From: Roseibium aestuarii
Lineage (GTDB): Bacteria > Pseudomonadota > Alphaproteobacteria > Rhizobiales > Stappiaceae
Direction of reading: 5' to 3'
DNA: 64,000 nucleotides
Assembly (NCBI RefSeq): GCF_008477545.1
Contig: NZ_VORA01000003.1
Location: 1-64,000 of the forward strand
Under the pieces are notes generated by a model. The model was not told the origin of the DNA, did no database searches, and saw only the letters and a list, made by a program, of their open reading frames with translations. A program made the position numbers and the translations under genes. Below, in pieces: positions 8,356 through 16,698 of this stretch (its first letter is position 1; each line of letters begins with the position of its first letter).

Positions 8356-8748
8356 TCAGTCGCCCTGCAGGAAGGCGTCGATCTGCCGCCGGTCCCGCTT
8401 GGTCGGACGCCCCGCTCCCGGGTCCCGCTGGGCCGGTTGCGGCACCACGTCGGCCTTGGGCGGCGGCGGGGGAGAAAGATCCTCGTAAAGCAGTCTGGCT
8501 TCTTCGTAGGGACCGCGCCGGCTTCCCAGCGCAACCACCTTCAGCACCAGCACCCGCCGCTCCAGACCGATGGTCAGCACGTCGCCGGGCTTGATGGTCT
8601 TGGAGGCGGAGGAGATCTTCTCCTGATTGATCCGGACATGGCCCCCGGTCGCCAGCTTCTGGGCAAGCGACCGGGATTTCGTGACGCGGGCGTACCACAG
8701 CCACTTGTCGATCCTCAGCGCCCCGGAGGCCAGGGCGGTCGGTGACAC
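8356..8748 (-). CDS. S4-domain RNA-binding protein (Hsp15/HslR-like)
   Basis: 130 residues. The S4 domain occupies about 10-75 (LRIDKWLWYARVTKSRSLAQ, then GGHVRINQEK and IKPGDVLTI), as in Hsp15, which binds stalled 50S subunits carrying nascent-chain tRNA. The tail is proline-rich and basic (SPPPPPKADV, GRPTKRDRRQ), a common feature in alphaproteobacterial members. The start is GTG at 8748, only 11 bp after the helicase stop, with a weak ribosome-binding site, so translation may depend on the upstream gene. Function on stalled ribosomes is taken from the family. Confidence 0.85.
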   Translation of the reverse strand: MSPTALASGALRIDKWLWYARVTKSRSLAQKLATGGHVRINQEKISSASKTIKPGDVLTIGLERRVLVLKVVALGSRRGPYEEARLLYEDLSPPPPPKADVVPQPAQRDPGAGRPTKRDRRQIDAFLQGD

Positions 8749-8759
8749 CTTGTCGGAAA

Positions 8760-11741
8760 TCAGGATTTCCCCTTCTTGTCCATGCCGGACTTCAGGGCGA
8801 GCAGCGCCGCGAACGGGCTGTCCATGTCCACCGGCTTGTCCTTCTTCGGCTTGGGCGCGGATTCGAAGGTCTTCGGGCCACGCTCGGCGCGGTCCGGACG
8901 GGGACCGCCCTTGCCCTTGCCACCGCGCTTGTCGCCACGGAAACCATCCTTGCGGCCGTCACGGCCTTCGCCGCCCTTGCCGCGCGCATCCTGACCGCCC
9001 CGATTGTCCTGACCCTGGCGACGACCATCCTGGCCCTGACGGCGCGGACGGCGATCCCCGCGGCCCGGACGCCAGATCTCGATGGTGACGGTTTCGGTTT
9101 CAACCGCTGCCTCGGAAGCAGCAGCCTCTTCGGTCATGGTCTCGGCAACCACTTCGGCCGGAGCTTCAGAGCTTTCGGCGACCGGCGCGGCGTCCTCGGC
9201 AGCAGCGTCCGCCGGAGCGTCCACAGCGGTTTCCGCAGCCACGGGTGCGGCTGCGACCGCCACCGGACGCTGCACTTCCTTGGTCTCGACCCGGTAGCCG
9301 AGCGACTTCAGGATCTGGGAGAAATCATCACCGGCACAGCCGAGCAGCGAGGTCATCGCCACCGTGACGGTGAAGCCGCCACCCTGGGCAATGGCCCCTT
9401 CCGGCGGCGTGACTTCGGCGTCGAGCGGCTTCCAGGAAACCAGCGGACGAATGATGTCGGCCAGACGCTCCAGAATGTCGACACGCACGGCGCGCGGACC
9501 GCAGACGCGGAAGCCGACGACCTTGTAGAGCGACTTGTCGATGGCCGGGTCGACCGGGATCGACGTGCGGCCGGACGCAGACAGCTGCGGCAGTTCGCTC
9601 AGGCCATCCATGTCGAGCGAGCCGTGCTTCAGGGCCCAGAGCTGGGCCAGCAGCTGGCTCGGCGCCGGCTTCAGCAGGGCCGGAACGTAGATGTTGTAGG
9701 CGCCGAAACGGACACCGAGCTTGCGCAGCGATGCGCGCATGTCCTGGTCCAGCTGGCGCACCTCGTCGGAGGCCTCCTGCCGTTCCAGGATGCCGAGGTT
9801 CTCGACGATGCGGAAGGCAACGCCACGTGCAAGACCTTCGAGGCCTTCGGCGGCCTGCAGGTCGGTCAGCGGCTTGAGCAGCGTTTCGATCTGGCTGCGC
9901 ACCCACAGGGCAACCCGTTCCTGCACCTTGTCGCGGGCAGGGCCGGTCAGCTGTTCGTCAGCCAGCAGGATGACGGAGGGCTTCAGCACATCCTCTGCGG
10001 CGGCCAGCTTGGCCACCACTTCGCCACGCCAGCGCAGCGAGCCGTCCGAAGCGAGGATGAAGTCCCCGTTTTCGGAGCGCGACAGACGATCCGCCCGCGC
10101 CTCGATTTCCGCAGCCAGGGCCTTTTGAGCCGCAGCCCGCAGGGTCTTCCCGTCAGGTCCCTCGGCAGCCGCATCAGGGGCGAACCGGAAGCCGAGGAGG
10201 TTCCCGATGTGCTGACCTTCCACGAGCACATCACCGCTCGACGTAATTTCCGCTTCCAGCATGGCGTTCTCTCTCAAACGTCGCATCAAGACGCTGGTGC
10301 GCCGATCGACAAACCTCTGGGTGAGGCGTTCGTGCAGCGCATCAGACAGTTTATCTTCAATGTCGCGGGTAACGCCCTGCCAGTGGGCCGGATCGGCCAG
10401 CCAGTCGGGTCGGTTCGCGACAAATGTCCAGGTCCGGATATGGGCAATCCGGTTTGCCAGTGTGTCGATATCACCATCAGTGCGGTCTGCGAAGGCCACT
10501 TGACGACTAAACCAGTCGTCAATGATCGCTCCGTCCCGCATCAGATGGGTATAAATCGTGTTCAGAAGCTCCGCGTGATTGGCGGGAGCAATCTTCCGGT
10601 AGTCCGGGATCTGGCACACGTCCCACAGCTTTTCGACCGCATCACGGCCATTTGCCATGCCCGAAATGACGGAATCCCGCAGCAGGTGCTCCAGCGCGGT
10701 GATGTCGTCACCGATGGGCGCCCGCGCAAGCCCCTCTTCCCGAGGCACCACGTCCAGCGAGCGCCGAAGGGCGCTGGTGGACGAAAAATCCAGTCGACTG
10801 TTGCGCCATTGCAGCACTTTCAGCCCGTCGAACCGGTGACTTTCGATCTGATCCACCAGCTCGTCGTCCAGCGGATCCACCCGGCCGGTGACCCCGAAGC
10901 TGCCGTCGCGGGTGTGCCGGCCCGCACGGCCGGCGATCTGGCCCATCTCGGCTGCCGTCAGCTGCCGGTACTGGTAGCCATCATATTTGCGCGCGCCGGC
11001 AAAGGCCACATGATCCACGTCGAGATTGAGGCCCATGCCGATGGCATCGGTCGCCACCAGATGCTCCACATCCCCGTTCTGGAACAGCTCCACCTGCGCG
11101 TTTCGCGTGCGCGGGCTGAGCGATCCCAGCACCACGGCAGCCCCGCCCCTCTGGCGGCGCAGCAGTTCGGCGATGCCATAGACCTCGTCGGAGGAAAACG
11201 CGACGATGGCAGAGCGTGCCGGAAGGCGCGAAACCTTCTTCGAGCCCGCATAGGTCAGCACCGACATGCGCGGCCGGGTCACGACATTCAGTCCGGGCAG
11301 CAGCTTTTCCAGCAGCGGGCGAACGGTCGCCGCTCCCAGCAGCAAGGTCTCGGAGCGCCCGCGAACATTCAGGATACGGTCGGTGAAGACATGCCCCCGG
11401 TCCATGTTGGAGGCCAGCTGCACCTCGTCGATCGCCACGAAATCGGTGACGATGTCGAGCGGCATCGCTTCTACGGTGCAAACCCAGTAACGCGGCGTCT
11501 TCGGGATGATCTTCTCTTCGCCGGTGATGAGCGCGACCGTTTCCGGTCCCTTGCGCTCCACCATGCGGTTGTAGACCTCCCGCGCCAGCAGGCGCAGGGG
11601 CAAGCCGATCATACCGGAAGGGTGCGCGGCCATCCGCTCGATGGCCAGGTGGGTCTTGCCTGTGTTGGTCGGCCCCAGAACCGCGGTCACGGTCTTCGAG
11701 CGTGCCTGAGGCGGCAGCAGCGGGGCGTTTGGACGGGCCAT
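8760..11741 (-). CDS. SUV3-like DExH RNA helicase
   Basis: 993 residues from ATG 11741; a GTG ten codons upstream is an alternative. Motif I is GPTNTGKT (about 25-32), motif II is DEVQ as in SUV3 rather than DEAD, and motif VI includes QIAGRAGRHT. This is the alphaproteobacterial relative of the mitochondrial RNA helicase SUV3, which unwinds RNA for the degradosome. The central region is helical. The last 150 residues or so are low complexity: an Ala/Glu/Val-rich stretch followed by an Arg/Gly/Asp-rich tail (GRGDRRPRRQGQDGRR and similar) and a Lys-rich end, probably disordered and RNA-binding. It heads a leftward unit with the S4-domain gene, fitting an RNA-metabolism role. Confidence 0.9.
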   Translation of the reverse strand: MARPNAPLLPPQARSKTVTAVLGPTNTGKTHLAIERMAAHPSGMIGLPLRLLAREVYNRMVERKGPETVALITGEEKIIPKTPRYWVCTVEAMPLDIVTDFVAIDEVQLASNMDRGHVFTDRILNVRGRSETLLLGAATVRPLLEKLLPGLNVVTRPRMSVLTYAGSKKVSRLPARSAIVAFSSDEVYGIAELLRRQRGGAAVVLGSLSPRTRNAQVELFQNGDVEHLVATDAIGMGLNLDVDHVAFAGARKYDGYQYRQLTAAEMGQIAGRAGRHTRDGSFGVTGRVDPLDDELVDQIESHRFDGLKVLQWRNSRLDFSSTSALRRSLDVVPREEGLARAPIGDDITALEHLLRDSVISGMANGRDAVEKLWDVCQIPDYRKIAPANHAELLNTIYTHLMRDGAIIDDWFSRQVAFADRTDGDIDTLANRIAHIRTWTFVANRPDWLADPAHWQGVTRDIEDKLSDALHERLTQRFVDRRTSVLMRRLRENAMLEAEITSSGDVLVEGQHIGNLLGFRFAPDAAAEGPDGKTLRAAAQKALAAEIEARADRLSRSENGDFILASDGSLRWRGEVVAKLAAAEDVLKPSVILLADEQLTGPARDKVQERVALWVRSQIETLLKPLTDLQAAEGLEGLARGVAFRIVENLGILERQEASDEVRQLDQDMRASLRKLGVRFGAYNIYVPALLKPAPSQLLAQLWALKHGSLDMDGLSELPQLSASGRTSIPVDPAIDKSLYKVVGFRVCGPRAVRVDILERLADIIRPLVSWKPLDAEVTPPEGAIAQGGGFTVTVAMTSLLGCAGDDFSQILKSLGYRVETKEVQRPVAVAAAPVAAETAVDAPADAAAEDAAPVAESSEAPAEVVAETMTEEAAASEAAVETETVTIEIWRPGRGDRRPRRQGQDGRRQGQDNRGGQDARGKGGEGRDGRKDGFRGDKRGGKGKGGPRPDRAERGPKTFESAPKPKKDKPVDMDSPFAALLALKSGMDKKGKS

Positions 11742-11895
11742 GAGCTGTCTTGTGGTTGCCTGCGGGGACACGAAGGTCTCCGCCGGTCAGTCGCGTGAAA
11801 AGTCGGGCGGTGTCTATCACAGGCAATTGGCACTGTCCTGCCTTTTGTGAGGCTGGACGACTTCTCCCCCTCCCCGGGATGCCGGAAAAACGGAA

Positions 11896-12198
11896 GATTC
11901 GGAGAAAATTCGATATTAATTTCAAATAGATGGTCTGGAAGCAGGAACGACTCTGGAACAAAACCCGCCCGAATCGCGGACAAGCGGCGATTCCGCTTTC
12001 GTTCCCTACAAGATCTCGTCGAATACACTCTCCAATGCACAAGATGCTGAATCTGCACCGAGTCCTCGAACGAATCCGTTCGATATTTTCTTTTGCGGCG
12101 CGAGTCTTTCTCAAAGTCGAGTCAAGAACTGAATCACGGAAAGACTCTGCGTAAATCCAAAAGCACATCATTAACCCTGAGGAATGTCGGAATGACTC
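11896..12198. repeat. Cluster of 12 GANTC (CcrM methylation) sites
   Basis: GANTC pentamers start at 11896, 11949, 11971, 11989, 12049, 12060, 12072, 12102, 12119, 12131, 12143 and 12194. Several are 11-12 bp apart, about one helical turn. With even base use one expects about one per 256 bp, so roughly 1.2 in this stretch. The sites are embedded in otherwise non-repeated sequence, so this is a repeated pentamer rather than a tandem duplication. GANTC is the target of the cell-cycle methyltransferase CcrM, and the regulator GcrA acts at such sites. Confidence 0.9.
12066..12094 (+). terminator. Terminator-like hairpin inside the GANTC cluster
   Basis: TCGAACG, loop AATC, CGTTCGA form a perfect 7-bp stem followed by TATTTTCTTTT. 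The shape is that of an intrinsic terminator on the plus strand, but no gene ends here, so it might terminate a small RNA from the left part of the gap. The stem is only moderately stable. Confidence 0.35.
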
Positions 12199-12484
12199 TG
12201 GCGTCCGAAGCGATGACTTGCGGCCACAGGACAGATGCTCGGCCGCACTGCCTTGCCAGGTCGTCCAGACGCCACAAGAACGGGATCCCCGCGCGCTCTG
12301 CCGCTTCGTGCGAAATTGCATCGGAAGATGCCTTGCGACCCTTGCGGGATTTCGGCACCGCAGCAATAACCTTTATTTATCCGGTCATAACGTTTCGTTG
12401 GCAAAGGGGGCTTGCACTCCTGTCAGGAATTCGGATTATTCCGCGCTGCCAATGGGTTTTCCGGCATTCTGGGAGGTTTAAGTC

Positions 12485-15400
12485 TTGTCCATTCGTAAGA
12501 TCCTCGTCGCCAACCGTTCGGAGATCGCGATCCGCATCTTTCGCGCTGCAAACGAACTCGGCCTGAAGACAGTTGCCATCTTCGCCGAGCAGGACAAGCT
12601 CGCATTGCATCGCTTCAAGGCGGATGAGGCCTATCAGGTCGGCAAGGGGCTCGGCCCCATCGAGGCCTATCTAAACATCGAGGACATCATCCGCATCGCC
12701 CGCCTCTCGGGCGCGGATGCCATCCATCCGGGCTACGGCCTTCTGTCGGAAAGCCCGGAATTTGCCGAGGCCTGCGCCGAAGCCGGTCTGATCTTCATCG
12801 GCCCGACGCCGGAAACCATGCGCCGTCTCGGCAACAAGGTGGCGGCCCGCGAACTGGCGATTGCCGCCGGGGTGCCGGTGATGCCGGCGACCGACCCGCT
12901 GCCCGACGACATGGAGCAGATCAAGCAGCAGGCTGGCCGCATCGGCTATCCGGTCATGCTCAAGGCCTCCTGGGGCGGCGGCGGACGCGGCATGCGCGTC
13001 ATCCCGGACGAGGCGACCCTGCTCAAGGAAGTGACCGCCGCCAAGCGCGAGGCCAAGGCCGCCTTCGGCAAGGACGAGATCTATCTGGAAAAGCTGGTGG
13101 AGCGCGCCCGCCACGTGGAGGTGCAGATCCTCGGTGACGGTCAGGGCGGCCTCGTCCACCTGTTCGAGCGCGACTGCTCGATCCAGCGCCGCCATCAGAA
13201 GGTCGTGGAGCGGGCCCCGGCCCCCTACATGAGCCCGGAGAAGCGCGCGGAACTGTGCGACTACGGCCTGAAGATCGGCCGCGAGGTGAATTACCGCGGC
13301 GCTGGCACCGTCGAATTCCTGATGGATGCGGATACGGGCGCCATCTACTTCATCGAGGTGAACCCGCGCGTCCAGGTCGAGCATACGGTGACCGAGGAAG
13401 TCACCGGCATCGACATCGTCAAGGCCCAGATCCAGATCCTCAATGGTCACCGGATCGGCACGCCGGAAAGCGGCGTTCCCGCTCAGGCTGACATCCGCCT
13501 CCATGGCCATGCCCTCCAGTGCCGCATCACCACCGAAGATCCGGAGCAGAACTTCATTCCCGATTACGGCCGCATCACCGCCTATCGCGGCGCGACCGGC
13601 TTCGGCATCCGTCTCGACGGCGGCACCGCCTATTCCGGCGCGGTGATCACCCGTTTCTATGATCCGCTGCTGGAAAAGGTCACCGCCTGGGCGCCCAGCG
13701 CCGAGGAAGCCTGCAAGCGCATGGACCGCGCCCTGCGCGAATTCCGCATCCGTGGCGTCGCCACCAACCTGGAATTTCTGGAAAACATCATCGGTCACCC
13801 GAAATTCCGGGCGAACGACTACACCACCCGCTTCATCGACAACACGCCCGAGCTCTTTGCCCAGACCCGCCGGCAGGACCGCGCCACCAAGCTGCTGACC
13901 TATATCGCCGACGTCTCGGTCAACGGCCACCCGGAAACCCGCAACCGGCCGGAACCGGCGAAGGACGCCATGCTGCCGGAAGTGCCGGACTTTGGCGACG
14001 TGAAGCCGGACGGCACCCGCCAGCTCCTCGATCAGCTGGGCCCGAAGGGCTTCGCTGCCTGGATGAAGCAGCAGGACCGGGTGCTGGTGACCGACACCAC
14101 CATGCGCGACGCGCACCAGTCGCTGCTCGCCACCCGCATGCGCAGCCACGACATCGTGCGCGTGGCGGATGCCTATGCGGCCGGCCTGCCGCAGCTCTTC
14201 TCGCTGGAATGCTGGGGCGGCGCGACCTTCGACGTCGCCATGCGCTTCCTCACCGAAAGCCCCTGGGAGCGTCTGGCCCAGATCCGCGCCAAGGCCCCCA
14301 ACATCCTGCTGCAGATGCTGCTGCGCGGCTCCAACGGCGTCGGCTACACCAACTACCCCGACAATGTGGTGAAGTTCTTCGTGAAACAGGCTGCCGAAGG
14401 CGGCGTCGACCTGTTCCGCGTCTTCGACTGCCTCAACTGGGTGGAGAACATGCGCGTCTCCATGGACGCGGTGATCGAGGCCGACAAGCTCTGCGAGGGC
14501 GTGCTCTGCTACACCGGCGACCTGCTCGACAGCGCCCGGCCGAAATATGACCTGAAATACTACGTGGGTCTGGTGAAGGAACTGGAAGCCGCCGGTGCCC
14601 ACATCATCGGCATTAAGGACATGGCCGGCCTGCTCAAGCCCGCTGCGGCCCGACAGCTGGTCAGCGCCCTGCGTCAGGAGACCGACCTGCCGCTGCACCT
14701 CCACACCCACGACACGTCGGGCATTTCCGCGGCCACCGTCCTGGCGGCCGTCGAGGCCGGCGTCGATGCGGTGGATGCGGCCATGGATGCCCTCTCCGGC
14801 CTCACCTCCCAGCCCTGCCTCGGCTCCATCGTCGAGGCCCTGCGCGGCACGGACCGGGACCCGGGCCTCGACCCGGAAACCATCCGCCGCATTTCCTTCT
14901 ACTGGGAGGCCGTGCGCAACCAGTATGCCGCCTTCGAAAGCGACCTGAAGGCCGGCGCCTCGGAAGTCTATCTGCACGAGATGCCCGGTGGCCAGTTCAC
15001 CAACCTGAAGGAACAGGCCCGCTCGCTCGGTCTCGAAAGCCGCTGGCACGAAGTGGCCCAGGCCTACCGCGACGCCAACATGCTCTTCGGCGACATTGTC
15101 AAGGTGACCCCCTCCTCCAAGGTGGTGGGCGACATGGCGCTGATGATGGTGAGCCAGGGTCTGAGCGCCGCCGATGTGGCCGACCCGAAGAAGGACGTGG
15201 CCTTCCCCGACAGCGTGGTCAGCATGCTGCGCGGCGATCTCGGCCAGTCTCCCGGCGGCTGGCCCGAAGCCCTGCAGAAAAAGGCGCTGAAGGGCTCTGC
15301 CCAGATAACAGTGCGTCCGGGCTCGCTGATCCCGGAAGCCGATCTCGGTGCCGAGCGGGTCAAGCTGAAGGAGATCATGGGCAAGGAGCCGTCCGATCAG

Positions 15401-15925
15401 GATCTGGCCGCCTATCTCATGTATCCGAAGGTCTTTGCCGACTTCGACAAGGCTCAGGATCTCTACGGCCCCACCGAAGTGCTGCCGACCCCGGTGTATT
15501 TCTACGGTCTGGACGTGGGGGACGAGATCCTCGTCGAGCTGGAGCCGGGCAAGACCCTCGTGGTCGTGTGCCAGGCCATCGGCGAGACCGACGAGAACGG
15601 CGATCGCAAGGTCTTCTTCGAGCTCAACGGCCAGCCGCGCATCATCAAGGTGCCAGACCGGGCCCACGGCGCCTCTGGCGCGGCCGCCCGCCGCAAGGCC
15701 GAGGAAGGCAATGCCAACCACCTGGGCGCGCCCATGCCGGGCGTCATCTCGACCATTGCCGTCCAGCCCGGCCAGTCGGTGACCGCCGGCGACATGCTGC
15801 TCTCGATCGAAGCCATGAAGATGGAAACCGCGCTCCACGCGGAACGGGACGGCGAGATCGCCGAGGTCCTCGTCACCGCCGGCTCCCAGATCGACGCCAA
15901 GGACCTGCTGATCGTCTACAAGTGA
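12485..15925 (+). CDS. pyc: Pyruvate carboxylase
   Basis: 1146 residues, full length for the single-chain enzyme. It carboxylates pyruvate to oxaloacetate to refill the TCA cycle. Biotin carboxylase spans about 1-450 (ANRSEIAIRIFRAANELG, the ATP-grasp loop WGGGGRGM, EVNPRVQVEHTVTE). The carboxyltransferase barrel spans about 530-800 (TTMRDAHQSLLATRMR, with the metal-binding LHLHTHDTSG). The biotin carrier domain at the C-terminus has EAMKMET, with the biotinylated Lys about 1112. The start is TTG at 12485, supported by GGGAGGT seven bases upstream and by the conserved N-terminus. The promoter region contains the GANTC cluster, so cell-cycle-linked transcription is possible but unproven. Confidence 0.97.
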   Translation: MSIRKILVANRSEIAIRIFRAANELGLKTVAIFAEQDKLALHRFKADEAYQVGKGLGPIEAYLNIEDIIRIARLSGADAIHPGYGLLSESPEFAEACAEAGLIFIGPTPETMRRLGNKVAARELAIAAGVPVMPATDPLPDDMEQIKQQAGRIGYPVMLKASWGGGGRGMRVIPDEATLLKEVTAAKREAKAAFGKDEIYLEKLVERARHVEVQILGDGQGGLVHLFERDCSIQRRHQKVVERAPAPYMSPEKRAELCDYGLKIGREVNYRGAGTVEFLMDADTGAIYFIEVNPRVQVEHTVTEEVTGIDIVKAQIQILNGHRIGTPESGVPAQADIRLHGHALQCRITTEDPEQNFIPDYGRITAYRGATGFGIRLDGGTAYSGAVITRFYDPLLEKVTAWAPSAEEACKRMDRALREFRIRGVATNLEFLENIIGHPKFRANDYTTRFIDNTPELFAQTRRQDRATKLLTYIADVSVNGHPETRNRPEPAKDAMLPEVPDFGDVKPDGTRQLLDQLGPKGFAAWMKQQDRVLVTDTTMRDAHQSLLATRMRSHDIVRVADAYAAGLPQLFSLECWGGATFDVAMRFLTESPWERLAQIRAKAPNILLQMLLRGSNGVGYTNYPDNVVKFFVKQAAEGGVDLFRVFDCLNWVENMRVSMDAVIEADKLCEGVLCYTGDLLDSARPKYDLKYYVGLVKELEAAGAHIIGIKDMAGLLKPAAARQLVSALRQETDLPLHLHTHDTSGISAATVLAAVEAGVDAVDAAMDALSGLTSQPCLGSIVEALRGTDRDPGLDPETIRRISFYWEAVRNQYAAFESDLKAGASEVYLHEMPGGQFTNLKEQARSLGLESRWHEVAQAYRDANMLFGDIVKVTPSSKVVGDMALMMVSQGLSAADVADPKKDVAFPDSVVSMLRGDLGQSPGGWPEALQKKALKGSAQITVRPGSLIPEADLGAERVKLKEIMGKEPSDQDLAAYLMYPKVFADFDKAQDLYGPTEVLPTPVYFYGLDVGDEILVELEPGKTLVVVCQAIGETDENGDRKVFFELNGQPRIIKVPDRAHGASGAAARRKAEEGNANHLGAPMPGVISTIAVQPGQSVTAGDMLLSIEAMKMETALHAERDGEIAEVLVTAGSQIDAKDLLIVYK

Positions 15926-16043
15926 TCCGCAGGTCTCAAGCCTCTGAAACAGGACTGATGCCATGGCTCGACCATGGCATCCCTGCCGTGCCCTCACCTC
16001 ACTCGATGAGGGCGGACAGGTCTCAAGCGGAGGCGCGAAAGCA

Positions 16044-16091
16044 ACCCTCACCCGGCGCAGCGCGCCGACCTCTCCCAGGCTTGGGAGAGGT
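16044..16091 (+). repeat. REP-like palindromic intergenic repeat, left copy
   Basis: It opens with ACCCTCACCC, continues through a GGCGC-rich centre (GGCGCAGCGCGCC) and ends with ACCTCTCCC, a short loop and GGGAGAGGT. The same modules occur in inverted order in the copy at 16174-16221. The layout resembles BIME/REP-type extragenic palindromes common in rhizobial genomes. Confidence 0.7.
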
Positions 16092-16173
16092 GAGCCGTGG
16101 AGAGCCAGAGAACTCCGGCCTCAACGCCTCAAGAACCATCACTGAGCCCCTGATCTCTCAACACGGGAAACGT

Positions 16174-16221
16174 ACCTCTCCCGAGACCGGGAGAGGTCGA
16201 CCCAAAGGGTCGGGTGAGGGT
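16174..16221 (-). repeat. REP-like palindromic intergenic repeat, right inverted copy
   Basis: ACCTCTCCC, loop GAGACC, GGGAGAGGT, then CGACCC AAA GGGTCG, ending GGTGAGGGT. It is the inverted partner of the left copy, with the central GGCGC module replaced by the ACCC/GGGT module. The pair could fold into one long hairpin between the two genes. Confidence 0.7.
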
Positions 16222-16267
16222 TCAGGCCCAGGCGCATCGATGATCCGCCCGGTGCGATCCCCTCTCC

Positions 16268-16552
16268 TCAGAAGTCGACCGTCAGGCCCTTGATCTCCCA
16301 GTCCTCGTAGCGGGTGGGCTCCAGTCCGCCGCGTCCATCCACTTCTTTGGGCAGGGCGGCCTGACGGGCATCGATCTCCTTGCGCCGCTCTTCTGCCTCG
16401 AGCAGGGCGCGCTGGGCGGCGGGCGGCAGATCCTCGAAGGCCCGGCGCGGCGCCTCTTCCGGGGTCGCAGCCAGAGACGGAGCATCGGCCGCAACCGTAT
16501 AGTCGAGGGAAGCGGTGTTGGAACTCGGACGGGTTTCGGGCGTCTCAGACAT
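16268..16552 (-). CDS. DUF1674 protein (SDHAF4-like succinate dehydrogenase assembly factor)
   Basis: 94 residues. The conserved C-terminal signature [15 protein letters not shown], ending in DF, is that of DUF1674, the bacterial relatives of mitochondrial SDHAF4, which helps flavinylated SdhA assemble into complex II. The N-terminal half is low complexity and probably disordered. A lysine or acidic helix ([16 protein letters not shown]) precedes the signature. It is divergent from htpX and convergent with pyc. The family assignment rests on the short C-terminal motif; the biochemical role is transferred from the eukaryotic homologue. Confidence 0.8.
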   Translation of the reverse strand: MSETPETRPSSNTASLDYTVAADAPSLAATPEEAPRRAFEDLPPAAQRALLEAEERRKEIDARQAALPKEVDGRGGLEPTRYEDWEIKGLTVDF

Positions 16553-16698
16553 GGGGCGTGGGCCTTTTCCTGGCGGGATCGCAGGGGTTCATGCCCCCTC
16601 GCCGCCTTGCTAAACCGGCGCGGCAATCCCATTTCATCTGTGACAGGGCATATAAAGCCCGCGCGACCCGAATGCAAAAAGGTCTTGGACGAACGACG

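Larger units (their letters stand above)
11742..12484. other. 743-bp intergenic region upstream of pyc with a dense GANTC cluster
   Basis: The gap separates the divergent helicase and pyc genes. Between 11896 and 12198 it carries twelve GANTC sites (listed in the next entry). It is clearly less GC-rich than the flanking genes. Short open frames on both strands have no recognisable product. The segment 12200-12484 leads to pyc, with a ribosome-binding site GGGAGGT at about 12472-12478. Confidence 0.75.
15926..16267. other. Intergenic region carrying an inverted repeat pair
   Basis: 342 bp between convergent pyc and the DUF1674 gene. Apart from the repeat elements described next, it holds a GCCATGG-CCATGGC inverted repeat (15959-15977) that could help end the pyc transcript. 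No gene is supported. Confidence 0.6.

Noticed and set aside
8742..11798. A 1018-residue plus-strand frame opposite the SUV3-like helicase
   Set aside because: Shadow of the helicase gene; no recognisable domain.
12412..12440. A TTGCAC/GATTAT pair as pyc promoter
   Set aside because: Only 3 of 6 and 4 of 6 matches to consensus; too weak to annotate.
11930..12566. Open frames of 74 to 157 residues in the gap before pyc
   Set aside because: They cross the GANTC cluster or run into pyc, lack ribosome-binding sites and show no coding composition or family match.
12671..16051. A 1126-residue antisense frame over pyc
   Set aside because: The opposite strand encodes a fully recognisable pyruvate carboxylase; the antisense product has no motif and a biased composition.
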